Position numbers and translations under genes: made by a program. Below, piece after piece: positions 1 through 8,593 of a stretch of 64,000 nucleotides of DNA. Under the pieces are notes generated by a model. That model was not told the DNA's origin. It ran no database searches and saw only the letters and a program-made list of their open reading frames with translations. The DNA lies in contig NZ_QMFB01000003.1 in the NCBI RefSeq assembly GCF_003285015.1, positions 124,001 to 188,000 on the forward strand, written 5' to 3'. Source of the stretch: Paenibacillus contaminans (GTDB lineage Bacteria > Bacillota > Bacilli > Paenibacillales > NBRC-103111). Within the stretch, counting starts at the first letter, position 1, and every line of letters begins with the position of its first letter.

Positions 1-152
1 ATGGCGATCGTGCCCGTCCCGCAGCCGAGATCGACAATTGTCACAGGCTTGCCGAATCTCCGCCAGCATTCGTCCGCAAAACGAAGCCATTCGGCATAAG
101 GCATATCCGCCATCAGCCTGTCGTAGATGGATGCAAATTGCCGGTAAGCCAT
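1..152 (-). CDS. yqeM: Class I SAM-dependent methyltransferase, YqeM-like, truncated by the window edge
   Basis: Only the first 50 codons are in the window. The protein starts MAYRQFASIYDRLMADMPY, the usual opening of YqeM-type methyltransferases, and reaches SAM-binding motif I, VDLGCGTGTIA, at the window edge. A purine-rich AAGGAAAGG lies about 12 bases before the ATG at 152. It is the last visible gene of the yqeG-to-rsfS operon, and its place after rsfS matches the Bacillus order in which yqeM follows yqeL. The substrate of this family is not established. The family call is firm, although the catalytic core lies outside the window. Confidence 0.85.
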   Translation of the reverse strand, partial: MAYRQFASIYDRLMADMPYAEWLRFADECWRRFGKPVTIVDLGCGTGTIA

Positions 153-190
153 CGTTCGCAGCGTCCTTTCCTTGTCGCATTCATGCCGGA

Positions 191-1075
191 CTACTCATCT
201 TGCTTCTTCAAATACGTCCAGTTTTCTTTTTGCTCGATCAGGCCGTCCTTCATGAGCTTCCCTAGCGCCCTTTTAAAGGCTCCTTTACTCATATTGAACT
301 TGGCCGTCACGATATCGGACGGAGTTGCGTCGGAATACGGCATCGAGCCGTTCGGTCTTTCCCGCAAGTAAGCCATGATGACGTCCGCATCTTCTCCCTG
401 GCTGACATGCTTAGGCGCGCGCATCGATAAATTGACTCTTCCGTCCTCGCGTACGAAAGCGACACGGACCTTGATTTCCTCACCTACCCGCGGCAATCCG
501 ACCCGCTCCGTCGCATGAACCATGCCAAGCGCGCCAAAACCGAGCACGCCCCCGTCGACCACGACAAACGTTCCGACCTGAAGCGATTTGTAAACGCGGG
601 CGGAGCGCCATTCGTTCTGCCATGCTGTCGGCGCATGAAACACCAGAGGAGCAAGCTCCGGCTCTCCCGCCAGTCTCGCAATCAGTCTGCCCTGTTTGTC
701 ATGCGTCATTACCGCGTATACGGAGTCGCCGACCTGGGGCCGCAATTGTTTAAGCTCCGGCTGTTCTTTGTAGGGCAAAAGCAGCTCGCGCCCGAGACCC
801 ATATCGAGAAAGGCGCCGAAACGCGGATGAAGATCGGCGACGCGCAGCAGCGCTGTCTGACCGAGCTCGAGAAGCGGCTTGCGCATCGTTGCGGCAAGTC
901 TGTCTTCCGTATCGTAATACAGGAAAACATTCGGCTTATCGCCCACTTTCACGCTGCCCACGATTTCCGTATAATGCAGCAGAACATCCTGGCTGCCGTC
1001 GGTCACAAAGTACCCGTAGGGCGAAACTTCTCTTGCGATCTCAAGCGACACGGTCGTTCCCGCCGTCATCGTCAT
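191..1075 (-). CDS. cvfB: CvfB-family S1 RNA-binding protein (YitL-like)
   Basis: 294 residues. The protein has tandem S1-like OB folds followed by a C-terminal winged-helix segment (about residues 230-290, with DIVTAKFNMSKGAFKRALG). This is the arrangement of CvfB/YitL, an RNA-binding regulator of virulence factors in Staphylococcus. The ATG at 1075 overlaps the rsfS stop codon in an ATGA arrangement, implying translational coupling, so I prefer it to a start 30 bases upstream. It lies 38 bases before the yqeM-like gene. In B. subtilis yitL is elsewhere, so the insertion between yqeL and yqeM homologues is a lineage feature. Its RNA targets here are unknown. Confidence 0.85.
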   Translation of the reverse strand: MTMTAGTTVSLEIAREVSPYGYFVTDGSQDVLLHYTEIVGSVKVGDKPNVFLYYDTEDRLAATMRKPLLELGQTALLRVADLHPRFGAFLDMGLGRELLLPYKEQPELKQLRPQVGDSVYAVMTHDKQGRLIARLAGEPELAPLVFHAPTAWQNEWRSARVYKSLQVGTFVVVDGGVLGFGALGMVHATERVGLPRVGEEIKVRVAFVREDGRVNLSMRAPKHVSQGEDADVIMAYLRERPNGSMPYSDATPSDIVTAKFNMSKGAFKRALGKLMKDGLIEQKENWTYLKKQDE

Positions 1076-1419
1076 ACGGTTTCGACCACTTTCGCGTCGG
1101 ACCAAAGCCGTTCGAGGTTGTAATATTCACGCTCGTCGCGATGAAATACGTGAGCGATAACGTCGCCCAAATCGACCAGCACCCAGCGCGCCGTGTCCAT
1201 CCCTTCCAGCCCGCGGACGCGAACGCCGTGTTCCTCCGCTTTTTTACGGATTTCGGTTGCGATCGCTTGCACTTGCGTTTCCGAATTACCGTGTACGATT
1301 ACGAAATAATCGGCGATCAGTGAGATCCCTTGCAAATCAAGCGCGACCGGGTTCATGCCTTTTTTGTCTTCGGCAGCGCCGAAAACCATTTTCATCAATT
1401 TTTCAGGTGTCATATTCAA
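1072..1419 (-). CDS. rsfS: Ribosomal silencing factor RsfS (YqeL)
   Basis: About 115 residues covering the whole RsfS/Iojap fold. Family signatures include ALDLQGISLIADYFVI, HGNSETQVQAIA and a C-terminal DLGDVIAHVFHRDEREYYNLERLW. RsfS binds uL14 on the large ribosomal subunit and blocks subunit joining during nutrient limitation. A GGGAGG site sits 8 bases before a TTG at 1419 and 15 bases before the ATG at 1413, so the TTG is better spaced, although the ATG is the conventional choice. It ends in a 4-base overlap with the cvfB-like gene. The 148 bases up to yqeK contain no gene. Confidence 0.9.
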   Translation of the reverse strand: MNMTPEKLMKMVFGAAEDKKGMNPVALDLQGISLIADYFVIVHGNSETQVQAIATEIRKKAEEHGVRVRGLEGMDTARWVLVDLGDVIAHVFHRDEREYYNLERLWSDAKVVETV

Positions 1420-1567
1420 AAACAGCTTCCTCCCTCTATTTCCCCACAAAGTGATGTTAACCTTCGAAGCTTAATCCGAGTAATTTGCGGGGAGCCCCAA
1501 ATAATTTTACCCACATCGCGAAGAGAAGCTTCGCAGCTTAGTCCTGCCGCTTTGCGGGTCTTCGCAT

Positions 1568-2137
1568 TCATTTCCCTTTTAGCTCGTCCAGCAGCGCGTT
1601 TCGCGCCAGTAACGTCATTGGATATACTTTTTGCCCTTTTCCGAGCAAATATGAAATCGTCGAATCGAATCCGGCGACAAGCGCCTTCTCTATGCTCGTT
1701 TCGGCCAGACGGCGAAGCAGCCCGACCTCCGGAAAATCTCTGCCGGGCTCGATATAATCGGCAAGGCAAACGATTTTGTCCAGCAGCGTCATCCCTACGC
1801 GCCCCGATGTATGGTAACGGATCGCGTCAAGTATTTCGGCATCGTCGATGCCGAATTTTTTACGGACGAGTATGGCGGCCGCGGGCGCATGCAACAGGGC
1901 TTTATCGTAATCGAGCAGATCGCCGAGCTCGCCGTGCTCGATCAACACTTCCTTTTGCTTGTCGACCGGCCAATACTTGCAATAGTCGTGCAGCAAAGCG
2001 GCAAGCTCCGCCTTATCCGCATCCGCTCCGTATTGCCGAGCAAGCAAAACCGAGCTCTCCATCACGCCTACCGTGTGCTCCCAGCGTTTTGCCGGCATTT
2101 GTGAACGTACTTCTTCCATCATCGCCTTACGATCCAT
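1568..2137 (-). CDS. yqeK: HD-domain hydrolase YqeK (Ap4A hydrolase-type)
   Basis: 189 residues of HD-superfamily hydrolase. The metal-binding residues are visible as WEHTVGV, LLHDYCKYW, the downstream LLHAPAAA and AIRYHTSGR, and CLADYIEPGRD. YqeK proteins are known to cleave diadenosine tetraphosphate symmetrically. The start at 2137 (MDRKAMMEEV) is chosen because GAGAGG lies about 9 bases upstream, and it overlaps the end of nadD by 11 bases. The nadD-yqeK-rsfS order is conserved across Bacillota and links NAD synthesis, nucleotide-alarmone turnover and ribosome control. Confidence 0.93.
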   Translation of the reverse strand: MDRKAMMEEVRSQMPAKRWEHTVGVMESSVLLARQYGADADKAELAALLHDYCKYWPVDKQKEVLIEHGELGDLLDYDKALLHAPAAAILVRKKFGIDDAEILDAIRYHTSGRVGMTLLDKIVCLADYIEPGRDFPEVGLLRRLAETSIEKALVAGFDSTISYLLGKGQKVYPMTLLARNALLDELKGK

Positions 2138-2714
2138 ATAGCCCATTCCTCTCTATATACGCCCTTACCGGCTCGGGAACCAAATACCTGATCGTCCGCC
2201 CTTCCCGCTTGCGCTTCCGGATTTCCGTCGACGAAATATCGACCGGAGTCATCGACACCAGCGTTACACGCTTTCGCAAATTGTCGGGCAGAAGCTCCGG
2301 CTGCAGATCGTAACCGGGCCGCTGCAGGCCGATAAAGCCGATTTGCCTGGCAAGCGCATCGATATGATGCCAATTCGGCAAAAACATGACCATGTCCGCT
2401 CCGATAATATAAGAAAAGGACACGTCGGGATGCATGCCGCCAAGCGCCGCCATCGTCTCCGACGTATACGAGGTGCCGCCGAGCGTCAGCTCGATATCGG
2501 TCGTCCGAAAAGAAGGATGCCCTTCAATTGCCAATCGAACCATTGCGAGCCGATCGGATGGCGACGCTTTAGGCGCATTCGTTTTATGAGGCGGCACATT
2601 CGAGGGCATAAACCAAACCTCATCCAGTCCCGCCCCCGCACGCGCTTCTTCCGCCGCTATCAAATGACCAAGATGGATCGGATCGAACGTGCCGCCCATG
2701 ATGCCGACCTTCAT
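2127..2714 (-). CDS. nadD: Nicotinate-nucleotide adenylyltransferase NadD
   Basis: 195 residues. NadD transfers AMP from ATP to nicotinate mononucleotide to give deamido-NAD. The N-terminal nucleotidyltransferase signature GGTFDPIHLGHL holds the HxGH motif, and the C-terminal ISSTEIRKR motif (SxTxxR type) is intact, as are PSNVPPHK and the GADMVMFLPNWHHID region. An AAAGGGGAGGG site 5-7 bases before the ATG at 2714 fixes this start over a GTG two codons upstream. It is the de novo counterpart of the salvage genes pncB and pncA at 61.8-63.8 kb. Confidence 0.96.
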   Translation of the reverse strand: MKVGIMGGTFDPIHLGHLIAAEEARAGAGLDEVWFMPSNVPPHKTNAPKASPSDRLAMVRLAIEGHPSFRTTDIELTLGGTSYTSETMAALGGMHPDVSFSYIIGADMVMFLPNWHHIDALARQIGFIGLQRPGYDLQPELLPDNLRKRVTLVSMTPVDISSTEIRKRKREGRTIRYLVPEPVRAYIERNGLYGS

Positions 2715-2811
2715 ACGCACCCTCCCCTTTCGACTCCGACGGTAGCTCGCCGCAATAAGGCTGGAGCTTCACAACATCCGGAAATATCATACATTGCCGC
2801 TTATAACGGCT

Positions 2812-3102
2812 TTAGGGCAATTCTATTTTTTTATTGTCCTTGGATTCTTTATAAAGCACGATCGTTTTTCCGATAACTTGCACGAGCTCCGCTCCGGAAC
2901 GGTCCGCCAGCTCCTCTGCGATTTCGTTGCGGTCGTCGTCATTATTATTCAATACCGAAATTTTAATAAGCTCGCGAACTTCAATCGCATCTTCAATATG
3001 CTTGATCAAATGATCGTTGACCCCGCCTTTTCCTACCTGAAAAATCGGCGTCAAATGATGAGCTTGCGAGCGGAGATACCGCTTTTGTTTACCTGTAAGC
3101 AT
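2812..3102 (-). CDS. yhbY: YhbY-family RNA-binding protein (YqeI)
   Basis: 96 residues forming one CRM/YhbY domain. Recognisable blocks are LTGKQKRYLRSQAHHL at the start and the GKGG motif in QVGKGGVNDHLI, followed by ELIKISVLNN. YhbY proteins associate with pre-50S ribosomal subunits. AGAGG is 7 bases before the ATG at 3102; the ATG two codons upstream is too close to that site. It lies between aroE and nadD, the conserved Bacillus position. Confidence 0.93.
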   Translation of the reverse strand: MLTGKQKRYLRSQAHHLTPIFQVGKGGVNDHLIKHIEDAIEVRELIKISVLNNNDDDRNEIAEELADRSGAELVQVIGKTIVLYKESKDNKKIELP

Positions 3103-3130
3103 TAGCATTCCTCTATTCTTCGTGTTGTGA

Positions 3131-3976
3131 TTAGGCCATCGAATTCAAAACGGCTTCCCTCATAGCTTCGACGGGAGCGGACTTTCCCGTCCAATATTCG
3201 AACGCGTAAGCGCCCTGATAAATAAACATCCCGAGCCCGCTGTGCGTAACGGCGCCTTTTTGCTTCGCTTCCCGCAGCAGCCTCGTTTCCATCGGCGTAT
3301 AAATAATATCGCTCACGACCAGTCCTTCATGAAACCATGACGTATCGATGGGCACCTCGTTTATGTTCGGATGCATCCCGACAGGCGTATTGTTGACGAC
3401 GATATCGACCTGCTCCTTGATCGCTTCGATGCCGTCAAAACCGATTCCTGCCGATTCCGTATAAGCCGACGTGTAGGAAGCCAAATCCTTCGCCCGTTCG
3501 ACGGTACGATTCGCGAACCAAATCATGGAAGCGCCGTCCTTGGCCAGCGCATACGCTACGCCGCGGGACGCTCCGCCCGCACCCAGCATAAGCACCTTTT
3601 TGCCGGACAAAGACAAGCCGGTTTCTTCCTTCAAGGAACGGATATAGCCGATTCCGTCGGTATTGTAGCCGATCAGTCTGCCTCCGTCGTTCACTACCGT
3701 GTTGACCGCACCGATGCTGCGCGCGCCTTCGTCGATTTCGTCCATATAAGACATCACTTCTTCTTTATGCGGAATCGTTACGTTCACGCCGCGAAACTGC
3801 AGGGCGCGAATGCCGTTTATCGCGTCCTTGAGCGTACCCGGCTGAATGTGAAAAGCCGCGTATGCCGCATTTATCCCCGCTTCCGCAAACGCCCGGTTCA
3901 GCATGAGCGGCGATTTGGAATGGCGTACCGGATCGCCGAAAACGCCGTACAAAATCGTATGGCTGTTTATTTGCAT
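3131..3976 (-). CDS. aroE: Shikimate dehydrogenase (NADP+)
   Basis: 281 residues, the normal length. AroE reduces 3-dehydroshikimate to shikimate. Visible signatures are the substrate-binding SKSPLM at residues 20-25, catalytic Lys70 in NVTIPHKEEV, GYNTDGIGY, the Rossmann loop GAGGASRGVAYAL near residue 130, and the nucleotide-selecting NRTVERA. GGGGGAAACGAC precedes the ATG. It sits downstream of yqeH in the same operon. No other aromatic-pathway gene is in the window, as is usual for Bacillales. Confidence 0.96.
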   Translation of the reverse strand: MQINSHTILYGVFGDPVRHSKSPLMLNRAFAEAGINAAYAAFHIQPGTLKDAINGIRALQFRGVNVTIPHKEEVMSYMDEIDEGARSIGAVNTVVNDGGRLIGYNTDGIGYIRSLKEETGLSLSGKKVLMLGAGGASRGVAYALAKDGASMIWFANRTVERAKDLASYTSAYTESAGIGFDGIEAIKEQVDIVVNNTPVGMHPNINEVPIDTSWFHEGLVVSDIIYTPMETRLLREAKQKGAVTHSGLGMFIYQGAYAFEYWTGKSAPVEAMREAVLNSMA

Positions 3977-4050
3977 GTCGTTTCCCCCTATGACATTGCC
4001 CTCAATTTGTAGTGAAATTTATTCTTTTTTCAGGGTGCAGGAAATGATTT

Positions 4051-5172
4051 TTAGATCAATGAAGTGCGCACCGCAATTTTGACGCCTTTGGGCACATGCA
4101 CTTCAATGTCGGCTCCCGCTTCCCCGTTAACTTTGATCCAGCCCAGTCCCGAAATCAAAATGTCGGTGCGGCTTCCCTTGGCCACGCGAACCGGATAACG
4201 CGTAAACGGCGGCAGCGCGTCTATTTTATCCGATGAAGGAGGCTGCAGGAGCTCCCCTCGGTGTTCCTCGTACAGCTTGTCCGCATTGTCCAGCTTTGTC
4301 CGATGAATCGCGATCGCATTCGACATGTAGCAGGTGAACGACTGGCGCTCGCCCTTTACAAAATCGAAACGCGCCAGCGCTCCGAAGAAGAGCGTTTGTT
4401 TTTCGTTCAATTGATAAACCATCGGCTTTAGTGGCTTATCCGGAAGCACATAGCGCAAATCCGCCTTATCCACCAGCTCGGTTAGACGATGCTTGTAAAC
4501 GATGCCCGGCGTATCGATGATCGATTTGCCGTCGTCGAGCGGAATTTTGATCAGATCCAGCGTCGTTCCGGGATACGACGAGGTCGTCAGCTCGCCCTCC
4601 AGATCGCTGAAATCGCGGATCAGATTGTTGATGAGCGTCGATTTGCCTACATTCGTCGCGCCTACGACGTAGATGTCGCGGCCTTTGCGCTGTTCTTCGA
4701 CCATGCGGAGCAGCCTGTCGAAGCCGATATTTTTTTTCGCGCTGACGAGGACGATGCCTTCCGTTTTCAAGCCGTTTTCCTTGGCCTGCTTCTGCACCCA
4801 GTTATGGAGCTTGTTCCAATTCGTTACTTTCGGAAGCAAATCGATTTTATTGACCACGAGCAGTACCGGATTATTCCCGATAAAACGCTGCAGGCCGCCG
4901 ATCAGACTCCCTTCGAAATCGAACAGGTCGACGATATGGATCACAAGGCTTTTCGTATGGCCGATCGAGCCCAGCATACGCAGAAAATCATCCTGATTAA
5001 GCGTCGCGCTAGACATTTCATTGTAATGCTTGATGCGAAAACAACGCTGGCAAATAACCGGAATTTTCTGCAGCGCTTGCTCCGGCACATAGCCGAGCTT
5101 TAGCGGATCCTCCATTTGCAGCTTGACGCCGCAGCCTTCGCAATGCAATATTTCTTCTTCGAGTAAAGGCAT
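4051..5172 (-). CDS. yqeH: Ribosome biogenesis GTPase YqeH
   Basis: 373 residues. YqeH is a circularly permuted GTPase needed for 30S subunit assembly. An N-terminal zinc knuckle has Cys11, Cys14, Cys41 and Cys44. The permuted G motifs follow in the order G4 (VVNKIDLLPK), G5 (LVSAKKNIG), G1 (VVGATNVGKSTLINNL, about residues 168-183) and G3 (SIIDTPGIV). The C-terminal domain typical of the family completes the protein. GGAGGAGCT precedes the ATG. It is separated by 51 bases from yqeG and by 74 bases from aroE. Confidence 0.96.
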   Translation of the reverse strand: MPLLEEEILHCEGCGVKLQMEDPLKLGYVPEQALQKIPVICQRCFRIKHYNEMSSATLNQDDFLRMLGSIGHTKSLVIHIVDLFDFEGSLIGGLQRFIGNNPVLLVVNKIDLLPKVTNWNKLHNWVQKQAKENGLKTEGIVLVSAKKNIGFDRLLRMVEEQRKGRDIYVVGATNVGKSTLINNLIRDFSDLEGELTTSSYPGTTLDLIKIPLDDGKSIIDTPGIVYKHRLTELVDKADLRYVLPDKPLKPMVYQLNEKQTLFFGALARFDFVKGERQSFTCYMSNAIAIHRTKLDNADKLYEEHRGELLQPPSSDKIDALPPFTRYPVRVAKGSRTDILISGLGWIKVNGEAGADIEVHVPKGVKIAVRTSLI

Positions 5173-5223
5173 AGCTCCTCCTAGTTACGTTTCATTTACA
5201 TGCAACGTCGAAAAACCGCGCGT

Positions 5224-5718
5224 TCATTTTTTCATGAACGTTAGTGCGGCTTTTTCGATCGTACGGTTTATTTTCGTAAAGAAACCTTCGTCCTTCAAAG
5301 CGATCGGCTGAACCATAATCGTAAAGAGCCCCATCCTGTTGCCGCCGAGCACATCCGTCAGCATCTGGTCTCCGACCACCGCCGTCTGATTCGGCGCTAA
5401 CCCCATCATGCCCATCGCTTTGCGGAATGCGATATTCATCGGCTTTCTGGCGCTATAGATGAACGGAATCGTAAGCGGCTCGGCAAATTTGCTAACGCGC
5501 TCCTTGCTGTTGTTCGATACGATAACAACCTGAAATCCCGCTTCCCTCACACCGCTCAGCCATTTGATCAGCTCGGGCGTGGCGACGGGCTCTTTGGCTC
5601 CGACTAGCGTATTGTCCAAATCGGTAATGACTCCCCGGATTCCCGCCTTCCGCAGCGCGTTCAAATCTATATCATATACCGTTTTCGCCTGCATGCGCGG
5701 CACTAGCTTATTGATCAA
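5224..5718 (-). CDS. yqeG: YqeG-family HAD-IIIA phosphatase
   Basis: 164 residues from a TTG at 5718. HAD motif I is ITDLDNTLVGAK, motif II VIVSNNS, the lysine is in ARKPMNIAF and motif IV is VVGDQMLTDVLGGN. A GGGGTG site six bases before the TTG and the family-like N-terminus INKLVPRMQ support this start over an upstream alternative that adds a hydrophobic extension not typical of the family. It is the first gene of the operon reading down to yqeM. YqeG and its eukaryotic relatives are phosphatases; the substrate in Bacillota is not settled. Confidence 0.88.
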   Translation of the reverse strand: MINKLVPRMQAKTVYDIDLNALRKAGIRGVITDLDNTLVGAKEPVATPELIKWLSGVREAGFQVVIVSNNSKERVSKFAEPLTIPFIYSARKPMNIAFRKAMGMMGLAPNQTAVVGDQMLTDVLGGNRMGLFTIMVQPIALKDEGFFTKINRTIEKAALTFMKK

Positions 5719-5851
5719 CCGTTTCACCCCGGCATTTGCCAATAATATTAGACAAACTATACCACACAAATCCTTTTTCTTGCAAAGCAATACCTGCGGG
5801 GGCGTTTTCGTATATCAATTGCCGTAAGCGGCACAATAAGGAAATGATACG

Positions 5852-5867
5852 CAAGGATAAACGGCTG
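5852..5867 (+). repeat. Short partial match to the dispersed CAAGGATAAACGG repeat
   Basis: CAAGGATAAACGGCT here matches the first 15 bases of the copy at 19698-19750 exactly. The match then stops. It lies in the divergent spacer between yqeG and the glutamate-synthase-like gene. It may be a decayed copy or chance. Confidence 0.35.
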
Positions 5868-6017
5868 CACATGCATGGAATCGATATAAGTCTAATGATT
5901 TGAAAAATAACCTGCAATCGGACAGGGACGATCCGGGGCTAGCGGTTGACCTTTTACGTCCTCAAATTGCAGGCACAAGCAGCAAGGCTGCAGATAAAAC
6001 GATTCGAGGAGCTTAGC

Positions 6018-8507
6018 ATGGGAAATAATTGGATCTGGTTTTTGATAGGCTCATTTACCGCAGCGTTCGTCGCCGTCATGATAGCCGGTTTGATCGGCAT
6101 GATGTTCGCCAGGCCTTTGCTTCAGTATGTGCTCGGGAAATTCATCAAAAGATTGATGTCGGACCGCTATTCCGAAAATATATGGGAAATGGTTACCGCC
6201 ATAACGCGCATTAATCCGATCGTCGTCGTGGAAAACAGCTTGCGTGCGGCGACAGGCGGCATTATCGAAAGGCCTTTCGGCAGCCCTAGAAAGTTTTTGA
6301 ATTTCGACGGCTTGATCTTTTCCGCCGCGCAGCTGGCTGCACTGCCGACGCATGAGGGTGAGGAAATCGATATGTCGATTACGATCGGTCCTATGGCCAA
6401 AAAACCGCTAAAGCTGGACATCCCGCTTATGGCCGGGGCTATGGGCTACGGAATAGGCGTTTCTGAAACGGTCAAAAAAGCGATAGCGCGCGCGACCGCT
6501 GCGGTAGGAACCTCAACCAATTCCGGCGAAGGCGGCTTCCTGCCTGAGGATCGGGCGCTCGCCAAGCACTACATATGGCAGTACAGCTCCGGACCATGGT
6601 CCCGGAAGCCCGAGGTGCTCAAGCAGGCCGATGCGATCGAAATTCATTTGGGTCAAGGCGCAACGGCTGGAACGGCTAGCATCATCCCTTCGGAGTTTAT
6701 TCAAGGCCGCGCAAGCGAGATTTTGGGCGTGCAAAATGAAGATTTCGTCGTTATCCCCGCAAGGCATGAGGAAATCAATCAAGGCGACGATTTGCGAAAG
6801 CTCGTGGACAGCTTGCGTCAAGTAACCGGCGGAGTTCCGATAGGCGTCAAGGTATGCGCCAGCGCACAATTTGAGGAAGACCTTGAAATCGTCATTCAAG
6901 CAGGAGTCGACTTTATTAGCATCGACGGCGGACAAGCCGGAACAAAAGGCGGCGCCCCCATTCTCGAGGACGACTTCGGACTGCCTACCGTTTTTGCCTT
7001 GTCGCGCGCGATTCGTTATTTGAAGGAACGAGGCGTCAGGGATAAAATTTCGATCCTGACCGGAGGCGGATATACGACGCCCGGCCAATGCCTGAAAGCT
7101 CTGGCCCTAGGCGCGGATGCGGTATTTATGGGAACGGCCCTGCTTTGGGCGATGACGCATGACCAGGTGACCAAAACGATTCCATGGGAGCCGCCGACGG
7201 AGCTGACCTTTTACCCCGGCAAAAGCACGGACCAGTTCAATGAGGACGACGCGGCGACTTACTTGGAAAATTTCTTCATATCTATGGTCGAAGAAATGAA
7301 GCTTGCGATTCGCGCGTTGGGCAAAAACAAGCTGTCCCAGGTAAACTCGGGAGATCTTGTCGCTCTGGACGAGTGGACGGGAAAGGTAACGCAAGTCAGG
7401 CTTGCTACAGAGCCATACACGCCCGGCAAAGACGGCTGCCCCGAAGCGAAGATCGGTATGAGGAACCCGCCCCAATCCGAAGCGGCAAATGCCGGAGCCG
7501 GACAAAACGTCGGAAAAGATTTGCTGTTTGCCAGCGGTAAAGCGGCTAAAGATAAAGGGAATAGTACCGGCCAAGAAAACGGATCGCAGAGCGGCAGCGA
7601 CTCGCAGCGCGGGGGCGGATCGCAAGGCAGCAGCGGATCGCAGCACGGCAGCGACTCGCAGCGCGGGGGCGGATCGCAAGGCAGCAGCGGATCGCAGCAC
7701 GGCGGCGACGGATCACAGAGCGGCGGCGACTCGCAGGGCAGCGGTGGATCGCAGAGCAGCGGCGGATCGCAGAGCGGCAGCGACTCGCAGCGCGGCGGCG
7801 GATCGCACAGCGGCAGCGACTCGCAGAGCGGCGGCGACTCGCAGGGCAGCGGCGGATCGCAGAGCGGCAGCGACTCGCACAGCGGCGGCGATTCGCAGAG
7901 CAGCGGCGGATCGCAGGGCGGCGGCGACTCGCTGAGCAGCGGATACTCGCATAGCGGCAGCGACTCGCAGCGCAGCGGCGGATCGCAGAGCGGCGGCGAC
8001 TCACAGAGCAGCGGCGGTGGATCGCAGAGCGGCGGCGGATCGCAGAGCGGCAGCGACTCGCACAGCGGCGGCGGATCGCAGAGCAGCGACGGATCGCAGA
8101 GCAGCGGCGACTCGCAGCGCGGCGGCGGATCGCAGGGCAGCGGCGACTCGCAGGGCGGCGGCGGATCGCAGCGCGGCAGCGACTCGCACAGCGGCGGCGA
8201 CTCGCAGGGCAGCGGCGGATCGCAGCGCGGCAGCGACTCGCAGCGCGGCAGCAACTCGCAGAGCGGCGGCGACTCGCAGCACGGCAGCGACTCACAGCGC
8301 GGCGGCGGATCGCACAGCGGCAGCGACTCGCAGAGCAGCGGCGACTCGCAGCGCAGCGGCGGCGACTCGCAGGGCGGCGGTGGCTCGCACAGCGGCAGCG
8401 GCGAAGGTCATGCCGAGCGAGATCATGAACCGCATAAGAGGCGGAAACGCGTGCTTCGCAAGCCTATTAAGCTGCATGAATTGTATGAACCGGAAAACCA
8501 GCAATAA
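6018..8507 (+). CDS. FMN-binding glutamate-synthase-family protein with a long Ser-Gln-Gly repeat tail
   Basis: 829 residues from the ATG at 6018, preceded by CGAGGAGC. An N-terminal transmembrane helix (residues about 4-35, WIWFLIGSFTAAFVAVM) is followed by a GltB-like FMN-binding TIM barrel at about 75-480. Family features include IDGGQAGTKGGAP, ILTGGGYTTPGQ and LGADAVFMGTALLWAM. Stand-alone proteins of this type lack the glutaminase domain, and their reaction is generally unknown. From about residue 522 to 796 the sequence is about 45 hexapeptides of pattern S-[QH]-x-[GS]-[GS]-[DG]. It ends in a basic stretch (HKRRKRVLRKPIK) and a short acidic end. The usual family member has no such tail. 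The gene is monocistronic and convergent with the transglutaminase gene. Confidence 0.85.
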   Translation: MGNNWIWFLIGSFTAAFVAVMIAGLIGMMFARPLLQYVLGKFIKRLMSDRYSENIWEMVTAITRINPIVVVENSLRAATGGIIERPFGSPRKFLNFDGLIFSAAQLAALPTHEGEEIDMSITIGPMAKKPLKLDIPLMAGAMGYGIGVSETVKKAIARATAAVGTSTNSGEGGFLPEDRALAKHYIWQYSSGPWSRKPEVLKQADAIEIHLGQGATAGTASIIPSEFIQGRASEILGVQNEDFVVIPARHEEINQGDDLRKLVDSLRQVTGGVPIGVKVCASAQFEEDLEIVIQAGVDFISIDGGQAGTKGGAPILEDDFGLPTVFALSRAIRYLKERGVRDKISILTGGGYTTPGQCLKALALGADAVFMGTALLWAMTHDQVTKTIPWEPPTELTFYPGKSTDQFNEDDAATYLENFFISMVEEMKLAIRALGKNKLSQVNSGDLVALDEWTGKVTQVRLATEPYTPGKDGCPEAKIGMRNPPQSEAANAGAGQNVGKDLLFASGKAAKDKGNSTGQENGSQSGSDSQRGGGSQGSSGSQHGSDSQRGGGSQGSSGSQHGGDGSQSGGDSQGSGGSQSSGGSQSGSDSQRGGGSHSGSDSQSGGDSQGSGGSQSGSDSHSGGDSQSSGGSQGGGDSLSSGYSHSGSDSQRSGGSQSGGDSQSSGGGSQSGGGSQSGSDSHSGGGSQSSDGSQSSGDSQRGGGSQGSGDSQGGGGSQRGSDSHSGGDSQGSGGSQRGSDSQRGSNSQSGGDSQHGSDSQRGGGSHSGSDSQSSGDSQRSGGDSQGGGGSHSGSGEGHAERDHEPHKRRKRVLRKPIKLHELYEPENQQ
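7579..8406 (+). repeat. Minisatellite of 18-bp units encoding Ser-Gln hexapeptides
   Basis: About 45 tandem, imperfect 18-base units of consensus TCGCAGAGCGGCGGCGAC or the same ending in GGA, with a few 21-base units. The unit contains no stop codon in any of the six frames, so long false reading frames cover both strands here. Variation is mostly at the third residue (Q followed by S, R, G or H) and the sixth (D or G). Such arrays are prone to copy-number change by slippage. Confidence 0.95.
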
Positions 8508-8553
8508 AACAAACGCTACGGTTTCAACAAGCAAAATCATGTCGATAAACGCA

Positions 8554-8589
8554 GCAATGCGCCGCAACCATCCCGGTTCGGCGCATTGC
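8554..8589. terminator. Bidirectional intrinsic terminator
   Basis: GCAATGCGCCG and CGGCGCATTGC form a perfect 11-bp stem with a 14-base loop, followed by TCGTTT on the plus strand and preceded by AAAC. It lies between the convergent glutamate-synthase-like and transglutaminase genes. Confidence 0.8.
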
Positions 8590-8593
8590 TCGT

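Noticed and set aside
7579-8406. CRISPR array
   Set aside because: The repeats are contiguous 18-base coding units without spacers; no cas genes are present anywhere in the window.
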